NCBI RefSeq assembly: GCF_003852235.1
Contig: NZ_CP027732.1
Coordinates: 3,038,001-3,102,000, forward strand
From: Pseudomonas sp. R4-35-07
GTDB taxonomy: Bacteria; Pseudomonadota; Gammaproteobacteria; Pseudomonadales; Pseudomonadaceae
DNA: 64,000 nucleotides
Direction: 5' to 3'
The translations under genes were made by a program, and so were the position numbers. The notes beneath the pieces are model-generated. The model was not told where the DNA came from, did not search any database, and worked only from the letters and a program-made list of their open reading frames with translations. This document shows, one piece after another, positions 55,998 to 64,000 of the stretch. Within the stretch, counting starts at the first letter, position 1. The number at the start of each line of letters is the position of its first letter.

Positions 55998-56354
55998 ATG
56001 TCTAGCTCCACCATCCTTGTTGTCGAAGATGACGCTATCGTGCGCATGCTGATCGTCGATGTGCTTGAGGAGTTGGAGTTCACGGTACTCGAGGCCGCCG
56101 ATGCCGAAGAGGCGCTGAAGATTGTCGAAGGCAAAGACACGGTCATCGACCTGATGATGACCGACGTCGGCCTGCCGGATATGGACGGTAAGCAACTGGC
56201 GACCAAGGTGCGCGAACTGCGCCCCGCCCTGCCCATCCTGTTCGCCAGCGGCTATGCCGAAAACATCGACGTGCCAGCCGGTATGCAGGTGATTGGCAAG
56301 CCATTCTCGATCGATCAACTGCGCGATAAAGTCAAATCGATGTTGCCCACATGA
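55998..56354 (+). CDS. Single-domain response regulator
   Basis: A 118-residue receiver: LVVEDDAIVRMLIVD, DLMMTDVGLPDMDG (phospho-Asp), LFASGYAENID and IGKPFSIDQLRD. It is divergent from the giant hybrid kinase across about 235 bp and likely belongs to the same network. No DNA-binding domain. Confidence 0.9.
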   Translation: MSSSTILVVEDDAIVRMLIVDVLEELEFTVLEAADAEEALKIVEGKDTVIDLMMTDVGLPDMDGKQLATKVRELRPALPILFASGYAENIDVPAGMQVIGKPFSIDQLRDKVKSMLPT

Positions 56355-56462
56355 TCCCTTGTCCTTTTGCAGGTTTTTAACGTGACGTCCGGGAAATAAA
56401 ACAGGAAACTCATCGCCTTTATTTCCCCGTCAGTCAAACGAACTCTGGAAGGACGCAACAAC

Positions 56463-57857
56463 ATGATTGGACAACCCGCGCGCCTGGTGTTGGCGAGCCT
56501 CTCGATACTCCTGAGCACCAGCGCCTGGGCCGACTTCACGGCGACGCCGACCGAAGCACGGGCCATTGCCAAGGAAGCCTATTTGTACGGCTATCCTGTG
56601 GTGCAGATGTACAAGACGCTCTATACCCAGGCCGTTGATAAAGGCGGTGTCAACTACAAGGCCGCGTTCAATCACATCGGCAATACCGCGCAGGTTTTCA
56701 CCCCCAAGGACACCGCGTTCGTGACCCCGAACTCGGACACGCCCTACTCCTTCGTCTGGATGGATCTGCGCAAGGAACCCTTGGTGCTGACCCTGCCCAA
56801 GGTCGAAGACAACCGTTACTACTCGGTGCAGTTGATCGACCTCTATACCCACAATATTGCCTACCTGGGCACGCGCAGCACCGGCAACAATGGCGGTCAC
56901 TACATGATCGCGGGGCCCGACTGGAAGGGTCAGCAGCCAGTCGACATCGACCGCGTGGTCTACAGCGAAAGCAATATCGCCTACGCGCTGTATCGTACCC
57001 AGTTGTTCGATGAAAAAGACTTGAGCAAGGTCAAGCAAATCCAGAGCGGCTACAAAGTGCAGCCGCTGAGCAGCTACGTGAAACAAGCGGCCCCGGCCAA
57101 AGTGCCGAAGATCGAGTGGCCCAAGCCAATGGCGAACATGAGCGACAGCCCGCAGTTGTTCCGCTACTTGAACTTCATGCTGGCCTTTGCTGCGCCGCAG
57201 GACAGTGAGAAAGACCTGCTGGCGCGTTTTGCCACCATCGGCATCGCCCCCGGCGCGCCCTTCAAGTTGAACCAACTGACCGCCGAACAGCGTAAAGCGC
57301 TGGAGGACGGGATTGCCGATGGCAAAGCCGAATTCGCCGCCTTCAAGAAAGACAAGATCGACACCCACCAGGTCTCCAGCGGGGAGCTGTTCGGCAGCCG
57401 TGACCGCCTGAAAAACAATTACCTGTACCGTTACGCTGGCGCCAACCTGGGTATTTTCGGCAACTCTACCGACGAAGCCGTTTACTTCACCTACTTCGAT
57501 GACAGCGAAGGCAAGCCGGCCAACGGCGCACGCCGCAGCTATACCGTGCACTTTGCCAAGGACCAGCTGCCGCCCGCCGATGCGTTCTGGTCGCTGACCA
57601 TGTACGACGCCAAGACCAAATTGCTAGTGCCCAACCACAAGAAACGTTACCTGATCAACTCACGCATGCTGCCTGAGCTGAAGCGGGACGCCGACGGAGG
57701 CCTGACCCTGGCGCTGCAGCATCATGAGCCACCGAAGGCCGAACAGAGCAACTGGCTGCCCGCCCCCACCGGGCCGTTCTTCGCGGTGCTGCGTATTTAC
57801 CTGCCCAAGCCTGAAATCAGTCAATGGACGTTGCCGCCGTTGACGCCGCTCAAGTAA
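56463..57857 (+). CDS. Exported DUF1254/DUF1214 domain protein
   Basis: A 464-residue protein with a signal peptide (ARLVLASLSILLSTSAWA, cleavage before DF). The N-terminal DUF1254 part has YLYGYPVVQMYKTL and TPNSDTPYSFVWMDLRKEPLVL; the C-terminal DUF1214 part has FWSLTMYDAKTKLLVPN and the ending NWLPAPTGPFFAVLRIYLPKP. Structures of the family look like nucleoplasmin/beta-barrel folds; the function is unknown. Alone in its transcript. Confidence 0.85.
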   Translation: MIGQPARLVLASLSILLSTSAWADFTATPTEARAIAKEAYLYGYPVVQMYKTLYTQAVDKGGVNYKAAFNHIGNTAQVFTPKDTAFVTPNSDTPYSFVWMDLRKEPLVLTLPKVEDNRYYSVQLIDLYTHNIAYLGTRSTGNNGGHYMIAGPDWKGQQPVDIDRVVYSESNIAYALYRTQLFDEKDLSKVKQIQSGYKVQPLSSYVKQAAPAKVPKIEWPKPMANMSDSPQLFRYLNFMLAFAAPQDSEKDLLARFATIGIAPGAPFKLNQLTAEQRKALEDGIADGKAEFAAFKKDKIDTHQVSSGELFGSRDRLKNNYLYRYAGANLGIFGNSTDEAVYFTYFDDSEGKPANGARRSYTVHFAKDQLPPADAFWSLTMYDAKTKLLVPNHKKRYLINSRMLPELKRDADGGLTLALQHHEPPKAEQSNWLPAPTGPFFAVLRIYLPKPEISQWTLPPLTPLK

Positions 57858-57911
57858 CACCACGCGTGGCGGGACTCGACTCACAGTGGCCTCCCGTCGC
57901 GCGTTTATGCG

Positions 57912-58583
57912 TCATTGCTGTTTGAGCTTCAGAAAAGACTGATGCAGGTCGGTTGCCCATCCATCGATGACGTTTTTTACATCACCGGCCTTCATCACTT
58001 GAGTGTCGTTTGCCAGCGGCTTCCCTGTGCCTTTGCGCACCACCTGGGCAATCACTTTTGCGTTGGCGCCATCAAGGAACTGCGCCTCGGTGCCCAAGGT
58101 GGTTTGCTGGTCGCGAATCCCCGTGCCGGTACTTACCGCCGCCGCGACAAACGCAACCGGAATGAACTCGTAAGGCTTGAGCCCTTCGGTTTTACTGCTG
58201 ACGGCCGTAATCGCTGCGCGCACGACGATCACCCCGGGGCCTGGGCCATTTGCCAACGGCATTGAACGGGCCAGTTCACGCTTGAGCGCCTGGTTGTAAT
58301 AGTCGTTGATGCCGCGCAGGGTGCTGTCTGGAATCCGGGGGGTGGCTTGAGGCTTGGGATAGAACTGCGTGGGTTCGATGTACACCGCGCTGTAGCGGTT
58401 CAGGTCCAGTGTGGGATCGACCCAGCGCATTACTTCGGCTCCGGAGGGCGACTTGGCTTCCTTGAGTCGGCTGTAGTCCGACAGAAAGCCCGAATATTCG
58501 TCCGGTTGCGTGACCTTGCTGGCGCAGCCCGCCATGCTGATCGAGGCGATGCACAGCATGCTGACCATTAGCCTGAGTTTCAT
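57912..58583 (-). CDS. DUF3313 lipoprotein
   Basis: A 223-residue lipoprotein: signal peptide with lipobox SMAGC (Cys at residue 19), then FLSDYSRLKEAKSPSGAEVMRW, DLNRYSAVYIEPTQFYP and TEAQFLDGANAKVIAQVV, typical of DUF3313. Likely outer-membrane anchored; function unknown. Converges on the DUF1254 gene. Confidence 0.85.
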   Translation of the reverse strand: MKLRLMVSMLCIASISMAGCASKVTQPDEYSGFLSDYSRLKEAKSPSGAEVMRWVDPTLDLNRYSAVYIEPTQFYPKPQATPRIPDSTLRGINDYYNQALKRELARSMPLANGPGPGVIVVRAAITAVSSKTEGLKPYEFIPVAFVAAAVSTGTGIRDQQTTLGTEAQFLDGANAKVIAQVVRKGTGKPLANDTQVMKAGDVKNVIDGWATDLHQSFLKLKQQ

Positions 58584-59007
58584 CGTTGGAGCTCCCCATC
58601 GATAGTTTGAGCTCTAGGTATAGCCAATCTTGGCAAAACGGGCTGCTTATTTTGGCCATGAGCCTTGGGGGGCGAAGCCACAGGTTGTCGGTGACGGCTC
58701 GGGAGCCGAAGCCTCTTAACTGGCGCCTCGCGTTCCAAATGTGGGAGGGGGCTTGCCCCCGATGGCGGCCTGACAGCCGACCAGAACGCTGGATCAGAGC
58801 AAGTACATATTCAGATCAAGAGCTTCGCATCGTGGTTACTTAGGCTGCAACAAAGGTGTGTAGATACCTATGCCCCGACGAGGGAGCGTCTGTAAATGCA
58901 TCTGCTACTGACCCATCGCCATCGGGGGCAAGCCCCCTCCCACATTTAGCTCGCGGAGCATCAGTCAGGCAGTCGTCGGCCGCCTCGCCCCTCATGATCA
59001 GAATTGC
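58584..59007. other. Intergenic region carrying a REPIN-like pair
   Basis: No gene is visible in these 424 bases. They hold the pair of inverted palindromic units annotated separately, with about 150 bases between the arms, and a short GGCTC/GAGCC hairpin near 58696-58707. Confidence 0.6.
58737..58947. repeat. REPIN-like inverted pair
   Basis: Two 31-base units, 58737-58767 and 58917-58947, are exact reverse complements. Each contains GTGGGAGGGGGC and GCCCCC, itself a hairpin. Pairs of such REP units in opposite orientation are abundant in P. fluorescens group genomes and are spread by RAYT transposases. No RAYT gene is in this window. Confidence 0.8.
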
Positions 59008-59502
59008 TCAGCCGCGTTCGCGGGGGATCAGGCTCTGCAACTGCGCAGCCAGGAAATTGGCGTCGAAGCCGAAGGTATCCGGGTCTTTCAGGCCATTGGT
59101 CTTCTTCCAGAGCCAATCATTTTTATCCGCCGGCAGCACCAGCGACACGCTGCCATGCCGGGCGGCGGTCAGGCCCATTACCGCGACAGAAATAAACCCG
59201 TCCGCGCCCATCACGTCCGGCACGAACTCCACGCTTTTACCTGTGATGTTCACATTCAACTTCTCGGTCTTGAAGGTCGATGCCTCCACTGGCATGCTCG
59301 GACTGCTAGCGACATAGGCTTCCCGACGCACCTCCAGCAAACCTGCGCTTTTGACCGGTTCCAGCCACTGTTCGATCTGCTCGAACAACTCGCCAAGCTT
59401 CAGCGCCCAGCGCGCCGACTGCACCTCGAATTGTTGTTTTTTCTGCGCTTCGCTCTCGGCGTAATGACGAAGCATCTCGCCCAGTTGCTGTACATCGTCC
59501 AT
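59008..59502 (-). CDS. Hypothetical protein
   Basis: A 164-residue soluble protein. The first 60 residues are helical and probably coiled coil (LGEMLRHYAESEAQKKQQFE); the rest is beta-rich (KLNVNITGKSVEFVPDVMG, GSVSLVLPADKNDWLWKK). AAGGAAA lies eight bases before the ATG at 59502, which is chosen over an upstream ATG. I recognise no family. Confidence 0.7.
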   Translation of the reverse strand: MDDVQQLGEMLRHYAESEAQKKQQFEVQSARWALKLGELFEQIEQWLEPVKSAGLLEVRREAYVASSPSMPVEASTFKTEKLNVNITGKSVEFVPDVMGADGFISVAVMGLTAARHGSVSLVLPADKNDWLWKKTNGLKDPDTFGFDANFLAAQLQSLIPRERG

Positions 59503-59747
59503 TGCGGATTTCCTTGGGTGAGCCAGGTTGCGAAGCCCGATCATGGCAGATACGTGCCTTCGGCGTACGGGTTATGGGCGACTGCGCCAGCGCCAGGCAG
59601 CAGACAGGTCATATCCGCTCAGTACCAGAGCAGTCCCAGGCCACCAAACGCGCATGAACTGCTCTGGTGAATTGACGGGCAACTGCACATGACTAATCCA
59701 CCTTCGGTGAGTATGGTGGAATCCACATCCCCTGCCCGGAGCATCGC

Positions 59748-60440
59748 ATGCGCACCATCGGCCTTATCGGCGGCATGAGCTGGGAGTCCAGCGCCGAGTA
59801 TTACCGCATCATCAACCAGCAAGTACGCGACCGACTCGGCCCGCTGCGTTCGGCGCAACTGTTGATGTACAGCGTGGACTTCGGCCCGGTGGAACAGGCC
59901 CAGCACGCCGGGCGCTGGGACGATACCGCGCTGATCCTGGAAGACGCCGCGCGCCGTTTGCAGGCCGGGGGCGCCGAGTGTGTGGTGCTGTGTACCAACA
60001 CCATGCACCGGGTGGCGCCGCGTATCGAGGCGGCGGTGTCGATTCCCTTCCTGCATATCGCCGATGCGGCGGGCGCTGCCGCCGTACAGGCGGGCACCTT
60101 GACCGTGGGATTGCTCGGCACTGCATTCACCATGGAACAGGACTTCCTCAAGGCCCGCCTGGTCGCACAGGGCCTGACCGTACTGGTGCCGGATGCGGAC
60201 GAACGCAAAGCGGTGCATCGGATCATCTATGAAGAGTTGTGTGTGGGAGTGATCAGCGCCGAATCACGCGCCGTCTACCAGCGGGTGATCGAATCCCTGG
60301 CCGCGCGAGGTGCCCAGGCGGTGATTCTCGGCTGTACCGAAATCAGCCTGCTGATCAAACCCGAGCACTGCGACCTGCCGCTGCTGGACACCACCGAGCT
60401 GCATGCGCGGGCTGCGGTGGCGTTTGCGCTGGAGGACTAA
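59748..60440 (+). CDS. Aspartate/glutamate racemase family protein
   Basis: A 230-residue cofactor-independent racemase with the opening IGLIGGMSWESSAEYY, the first catalytic Cys in VVLCTNTMH (about residue 83) and the second in VILGCTEISLL (about 195). Such proteins racemise aspartate or related amino acids. Its end overlaps the converging GNAT gene by four bases. Confidence 0.9.
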   Translation: MRTIGLIGGMSWESSAEYYRIINQQVRDRLGPLRSAQLLMYSVDFGPVEQAQHAGRWDDTALILEDAARRLQAGGAECVVLCTNTMHRVAPRIEAAVSIPFLHIADAAGAAAVQAGTLTVGLLGTAFTMEQDFLKARLVAQGLTVLVPDADERKAVHRIIYEELCVGVISAESRAVYQRVIESLAARGAQAVILGCTEISLLIKPEHCDLPLLDTTELHARAAVAFALED

Positions 60441-60949
60441 ACCGGCGTGCGCAGGCGCGCCATGCTCAAGGTGTCGACGAACACACCGTCACGCAGGGCG
60501 TAATCGCGCAAACAGCCTTCGACCTCGAAGCCGAATTTGCGGTACAGGTTGTGCGCCGCTTCGTTGTCGGCGTACACCGTGAGTTCTACGCGATGCAGGT
60601 TCATCCAGTTGTCGGCCACATCCAGCGCGGCGGTCAGCAACTTCGAACCCACGCCCTTGCCCTGCCAGGCCGTCGCCACCCCCATGCCGAGCGACCCCAC
60701 ATGCGCCTGGCGCACGCGCAGGTACTGTTCCAACCCCAATTGGCCAATCACTTCGCCGCCGTGCACCGCCACCAGTTGCAAACGGCGTTCGTTATCCATT
60801 ACCAGGCGCTTGCGCCACGCTTCCACTGACTGAAAAGGCATTTGCAGCACCTGACGGCATACCGCCGGTTCGTTATAGAGCGCAGCAACGCCCTCAAGAT
60901 GGGCCTCGGTGAAACGCTGGATCACGATATGGGGCTCGGGGGTGTGCAT
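60437..60949 (-). CDS. GNAT N-acetyltransferase, YhhY-like
   Basis: A 170-residue acetyltransferase. The acetyl-CoA loop is GMGVATAWQGKGVGSKLL, followed by VELTVYADNEAAHNLYRKFGFEVEGCLRDYALRDG, a C-terminal pattern close to E. coli YhhY, which acetylates some amino acids. Overlaps the racemase gene end to end on the opposite strand. Confidence 0.87.
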   Translation of the reverse strand: MHTPEPHIVIQRFTEAHLEGVAALYNEPAVCRQVLQMPFQSVEAWRKRLVMDNERRLQLVAVHGGEVIGQLGLEQYLRVRQAHVGSLGMGVATAWQGKGVGSKLLTAALDVADNWMNLHRVELTVYADNEAAHNLYRKFGFEVEGCLRDYALRDGVFVDTLSMARLRTPV

Positions 60950-61167
60950 CGTATTTCATCCTTTGAAAGACACGTGGCCGCCCAGTGTAGGAGCAAATTC
61001 GGCGCCCTGGCGAGCCCTTGACCTCCCGTGTACCAGGCGGCTGGGTCGCAGGCTGGTTGAGTATTATCGGAAGTTGCTGACCAAACAACCGATACGGTCC
61101 TACATTCACGGCAGGCTTTACTTGAAAAACTCGGGCGGGTCCAACCCTGCAACCGAGTGTCTGCCAA

Positions 61168-62760
61168 TTGATAAAACAACGAACGCTATCAGCCTGCTTT
61201 TTTGTCTCTGTGCTATTGGGGGGCAGCGCTTGTACGACGAAACAACTGCCTGAGTGGGGTATCCGCTGGCTGCCGGATTGCGCCGGCCGGCCCTTCGCCG
61301 GGCTGGATCCGGAGGTGGTCGCCAGGACGCAATGCGGCATCGCCACCGTGCCCCTGGACCACCTGAACCCCAGCCTGGGCAAGCTCAAGCTGGATATCAC
61401 CCGCGTTTCAGCGTTGCTGCCCGCCGAGCGCGAAGGTGCCCTGTTTACCAATCCGGGCGGGCCCGGCGCCGAGGCCGACGGATTCACCGTGCTCCTGGCC
61501 TCCATATGGAAAGGCTACGCCGATCAGCCACAGGGTGAGGCCTATCGGCACCTGCTCAATACCTATGATGTGATCGGAATTACACCAAGAGGGATGGGCA
61601 GTGACCCTCAATCGCAACTGGTGTGCCGATCCGACGAGGACATCGTTGCGCAAAACGACATCACTGAAGATCGCAGTCCGGCCAATATCGAGGCTATCGG
61701 GCATAACGCTGGCGTACTGGCCCGGGGTTGTGCCAGCCAGAGCCTGGCGCCCTATATCAATACTGAACAAACGGCGCGGGACATGGAGCTGGTGCGTGTG
61801 CTGCTCAACGAACGCCAGCTCAACTACTTCGGCAACTCTTACGGCACATGGCTGGGCGCCTGGTACGCCGGCTTGTTTCCAAAGCAGGTCGGGCGCATGG
61901 TGCTCGACTCGAGTACAGATTGGACCGCCACGTTCCAGGACGCCTCGTTGGTTCAAGCACCGGAAAAAGAACGCGTGTTCGCGCGATTTGTTGCCCAGCG
62001 CGCCGCCGACGATCCGCACCGCTACCAGATGGGAGGCACCCCACAGGCAATAAGCGCGGTTTTCCTCGACCTGTTGCCTCAAGTCAGGGTGGCGCTGCGT
62101 TCAGACAACGAGTACTACAGCGCGCCTGAATACCTGATGGCTGCCCGCGCACTCAATCAGTGGCTACGTGAGTCGCCAGACCTGCCAGACGCCAAGCTGT
62201 TGGCCAACGCCGGAGCCCATCGATTCAGCCCCGACGCTGGCGTAAATGCGCTGGCGAAACAGGCCTTTGCACGCCTGCTCGACGTCATTCGCCGCCCGTC
62301 ACCGTGGAATGGTCTGGCGCTTGGCCCCTTGAACCTCACGCCCCAGGAGTCCGTCCGTAGCACCGTGTTATGCAACGATTCAGTGTCCGCAGGCGAAGCA
62401 TTCTGGACCGAAAAAGAAAACCAGTACGCCATCCAGTATCCGGTGGGGGGCAGTTTCTTCCCGTCGAGGCATTGCGCCGAGTGGCGCGGCCAACAGCTTG
62501 ACGGGGTCCCGCAGCGAAGGCTGGCGCAGGTCGACGGCCTCTTTATGGTTCAGGCCGAATATGACGATCAGACGCCCGCAGCAGGTGCTCTCAAAGCGTT
62601 CAGAAGCGTGCCTGCTGCGCACATGACGCTGCTCAAGGGCGCCTACCGACACGGCGTTTCGTTCTCCGGGTTCAACGTCTGCGTAAACAGGAACGTCGGA
62701 GATTTTCTGGCCTATGGACGTAAACCTGACCGCTTCTCGATCTGCTACGAATCCCCCTGA
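61168..62760 (+). CDS. Secreted/lipoprotein alpha/beta hydrolase (tripeptidyl aminopeptidase-like)
   Basis: A 530-residue hydrolase. N-terminal signal sequence with a possible lipobox ending GGSAC (Cys 22). The oxyanion region is LFTNPGGPGAEADG and the nucleophile Ser lies in NYFGNSYGTWLGAWYA (GxSxG). The C-terminal TAP-like lid domain contains CAEW and VQAEYDDQTPA (Asp) with the His in AYRHGVSF. The start is TTG at 61168. Resembles SlpD/SlpE-type proline or tripeptidyl aminopeptidases. It converges on the glycerate kinase gene with eight bases between stops. Confidence 0.8.
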   Translation: MIKQRTLSACFFVSVLLGGSACTTKQLPEWGIRWLPDCAGRPFAGLDPEVVARTQCGIATVPLDHLNPSLGKLKLDITRVSALLPAEREGALFTNPGGPGAEADGFTVLLASIWKGYADQPQGEAYRHLLNTYDVIGITPRGMGSDPQSQLVCRSDEDIVAQNDITEDRSPANIEAIGHNAGVLARGCASQSLAPYINTEQTARDMELVRVLLNERQLNYFGNSYGTWLGAWYAGLFPKQVGRMVLDSSTDWTATFQDASLVQAPEKERVFARFVAQRAADDPHRYQMGGTPQAISAVFLDLLPQVRVALRSDNEYYSAPEYLMAARALNQWLRESPDLPDAKLLANAGAHRFSPDAGVNALAKQAFARLLDVIRRPSPWNGLALGPLNLTPQESVRSTVLCNDSVSAGEAFWTEKENQYAIQYPVGGSFFPSRHCAEWRGQQLDGVPQRRLAQVDGLFMVQAEYDDQTPAAGALKAFRSVPAAHMTLLKGAYRHGVSFSGFNVCVNRNVGDFLAYGRKPDRFSICYESP

Positions 62761-62768
62761 ACTCAGGT

Positions 62769-63908
62769 TCAGCCTCGCAGCGCTGTCCGCCATAGCCGGG
62801 CGATGTCCGCCGCACGCTCACGCAACAATCGCGGCGCCTCGCTGCATGCCTGGGCAAGACTCATCGGCCCCGAGGGCAGCGCAAAGGCGGCATCCACGCC
62901 GTGGGCGTACATCTGCTCGTAGCCATCGCCCAGGGTTCCGGCGATCACGATCACCGGGACATTGTGTTGCCGGGCAATACGCGCCACGCCAAACGGGGTT
63001 TTCCCGCGCAGGGTCTGGGCATCGAAGCGGCCTTCGCCGGTGATGACCAGGTCGGCGCCACGCACCACGGCGTCGAGGCCAACCAGCTCGGCCACCACTT
63101 CAACGCCGGCGCGGAACTGCGCGCCGAGGAATGCCTTCGCGGCGAACCCCAAGCCGCCAGCGGCGCCGCTGCCCGGTTCGTCACGCACGTCCTGGGCCAG
63201 CACCCTGGCGCAATGGTCGGCAAAATGACCAAGGGCAGCATCCAACTGCTGCACCTGTTCGGGGTTGGCGCCTTTTTGCGGGCCGAAAATCGCCGAGGCG
63301 CCGTGGGGACCGCACAGCGGGTTGTTCACATCCGCCGCGATTTCGAAGCAGACCCGCGCCAAGCGTGGGTCGAGGTTTTCCAGGTTAATACGCGCCAGGC
63401 CGCTCAACGCCAAGCCACCGGGTGCCAAGGGCTGGTTCTGGGCGTCGAACAACTGCACGCCGAGCGCTTGCATCGCGCCTGCGCCGCCATCGTTGGTGGC
63501 ACTGCCGCCGATCGCCAGGATAATGCGCCGGGCGCCCAGGTCGAGCGCGGCGCGGATCAGCTCGCCGGTGCCATACGTGCTGCTGGAGCAGGCGTCACGC
63601 TGGCCCGGTGCAACCAACTGCAGGCCGCTGGCCTCAGCCATTTCGATGATCGCGGTGTGGCTGTCGGCCAACCAGCCCCAATGCGCCTGCACCGTATCGC
63701 CCATTGGCCCGCGCACGGCCTGGCTGCGCAATTGGCCGTTACACGCGGCGAGCACTGCTTCGACCGTCCCCTCACCGCCGTCCGCCATCGGGCATTGCAC
63801 CAGCTGTGCGTCAGGCCAGACCTGAGCCAACCCTTGCGCAATGGCCTGGGCGACCCCTTCGGCACTCAGGCTGTCCTTGAACGAGTCGGGGGCGATGATG
63901 ATTTTCAT
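62769..63908 (-). CDS. Glycerate kinase
   Basis: A 379-residue GlxK/GarK-type kinase that phosphorylates D-glycerate to 2-phosphoglycerate. Family marks: MKIIIAPDSFKDSLSA, PMADGGEGTVEA, LAIGGSATNDGGAGAMQALG, DVNNPLCGPHGAS, GSGAAGGLGFA and LVITGEGRFDAQTLRGKTP. The ATG at 63908 follows GGAGAA. Usually paired with glyoxylate or tartronate genes; those would lie beyond the right edge. Confidence 0.95.
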   Translation of the reverse strand: MKIIIAPDSFKDSLSAEGVAQAIAQGLAQVWPDAQLVQCPMADGGEGTVEAVLAACNGQLRSQAVRGPMGDTVQAHWGWLADSHTAIIEMAEASGLQLVAPGQRDACSSSTYGTGELIRAALDLGARRIILAIGGSATNDGGAGAMQALGVQLFDAQNQPLAPGGLALSGLARINLENLDPRLARVCFEIAADVNNPLCGPHGASAIFGPQKGANPEQVQQLDAALGHFADHCARVLAQDVRDEPGSGAAGGLGFAAKAFLGAQFRAGVEVVAELVGLDAVVRGADLVITGEGRFDAQTLRGKTPFGVARIARQHNVPVIVIAGTLGDGYEQMYAHGVDAAFALPSGPMSLAQACSEAPRLLRERAADIARLWRTALRG

Positions 63909-64000
63909 GGGCGTTCTCCGGTTTTTATAACGCCCATGCTGCCAGTTGGCACGGCGGATGACGCCGGTCCGATGCACAAGTGCGGCTGAGGTTTGTTGTT

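Noticed and set aside
1..64000. CRISPR arrays, tRNA or rRNA genes
   Set aside because: No regularly spaced repeats, cloverleaf-like tRNA sequences or rRNA signatures were noticed on reading the window.

Overview
The window looks like the chromosome of a fluorescent Pseudomonas (P. fluorescens group). The signs are a PhzR/PhzI-type quorum-sensing pair, a full arn/ugd lipid A aminoarabinose operon, Pseudomonas-style branched-chain amino acid catabolic genes, dense sensory two-component clusters, and dispersed palindromes including a GTGGGAGGGGGC/GCCCCC pair of the REPIN kind. Most of the sequence is GC-rich with tightly packed genes; the stretch from about 5.7 to 15.5 kb is visibly more AT-rich, with decayed genes and longer gaps.

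Layout. (1) 0-1.5 kb: convergent phzR (its start lies just outside the left edge) and phzI, with a perfect lux/phz-box dyad upstream of phzI. (2) 1.6-5.6 kb: a multi-PAS HWE-type histidine kinase overlapping a single-domain response regulator, then a soluble PAS-PAS chemoreceptor. (3) 5.85-14.76 kb: an accessory block bounded and divided by three related recombination-like sites sharing the core TTTAACA. The left-hand site has only a right arm, the middle site has both arms, and the right-hand site has only a left arm. Remnants of the same tyrosine recombinase gene abut the middle and right sites. This is the pattern expected for two tandem, decayed islands. Cargo of the first is a PD-(D/E)XK nuclease-like protein, an HNH endonuclease, and a divergent module of a CHAT (caspase-like) protease with a three-TM protein and a 40-residue proline-rich protein. 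Cargo of the second is an O-methyltransferase fragment, a wrecked trpE-trpG fusion and a c-type cytochrome. (4) 14.8-15.5 kb: a methyltransferase. (5) 15.5-20.5 kb: deoxyribose utilisation (deoC, deoR, FucP-type permease, DUF4432 epimerase-like protein, PfkB kinase) with three matching TGTTA-N6-TAACA-type operators. (6) 20.6-25.4 kb: a chemoreceptor, a Bcr/CflA exporter, an intact tyrosine recombinase and a secreted protein. (7) 25.8-35.2 kb: arnC-A-D-T-E-F-ugd plus a second ArnT-like glycosyltransferase; no arnB is present. (8) 35.4-36.5 kb: a small ORF and an HPP-family membrane protein. (9) 36.6-44.6 kb: a valine branch (3-hydroxyisobutyryl-CoA hydrolase, isobutyryl-CoA dehydrogenase) convergent with a five-gene acyl-CoA beta-oxidation operon that fits isoleucine catabolism. 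(10) 44.8-56.4 kb: a TPR protein, a KaiC-like ATPase with a hybrid kinase, then an opposing operon of giant hybrid kinase, CheR, CheB, receiver-kinase and response regulator. (11) 56.4-63.9 kb: DUF1254, DUF3313 lipoprotein, a hypothetical gene, a racemase-like protein, a GNAT acetyltransferase, an alpha/beta hydrolase and glycerate kinase.

The most unusual material is the accessory block: the three-site recombination architecture and the CHAT-protease/membrane-protein module, which has the look of an uncharacterised protease-triggered defence system. All functional calls come from reading the sequence and remembered family knowledge; no database search was run.
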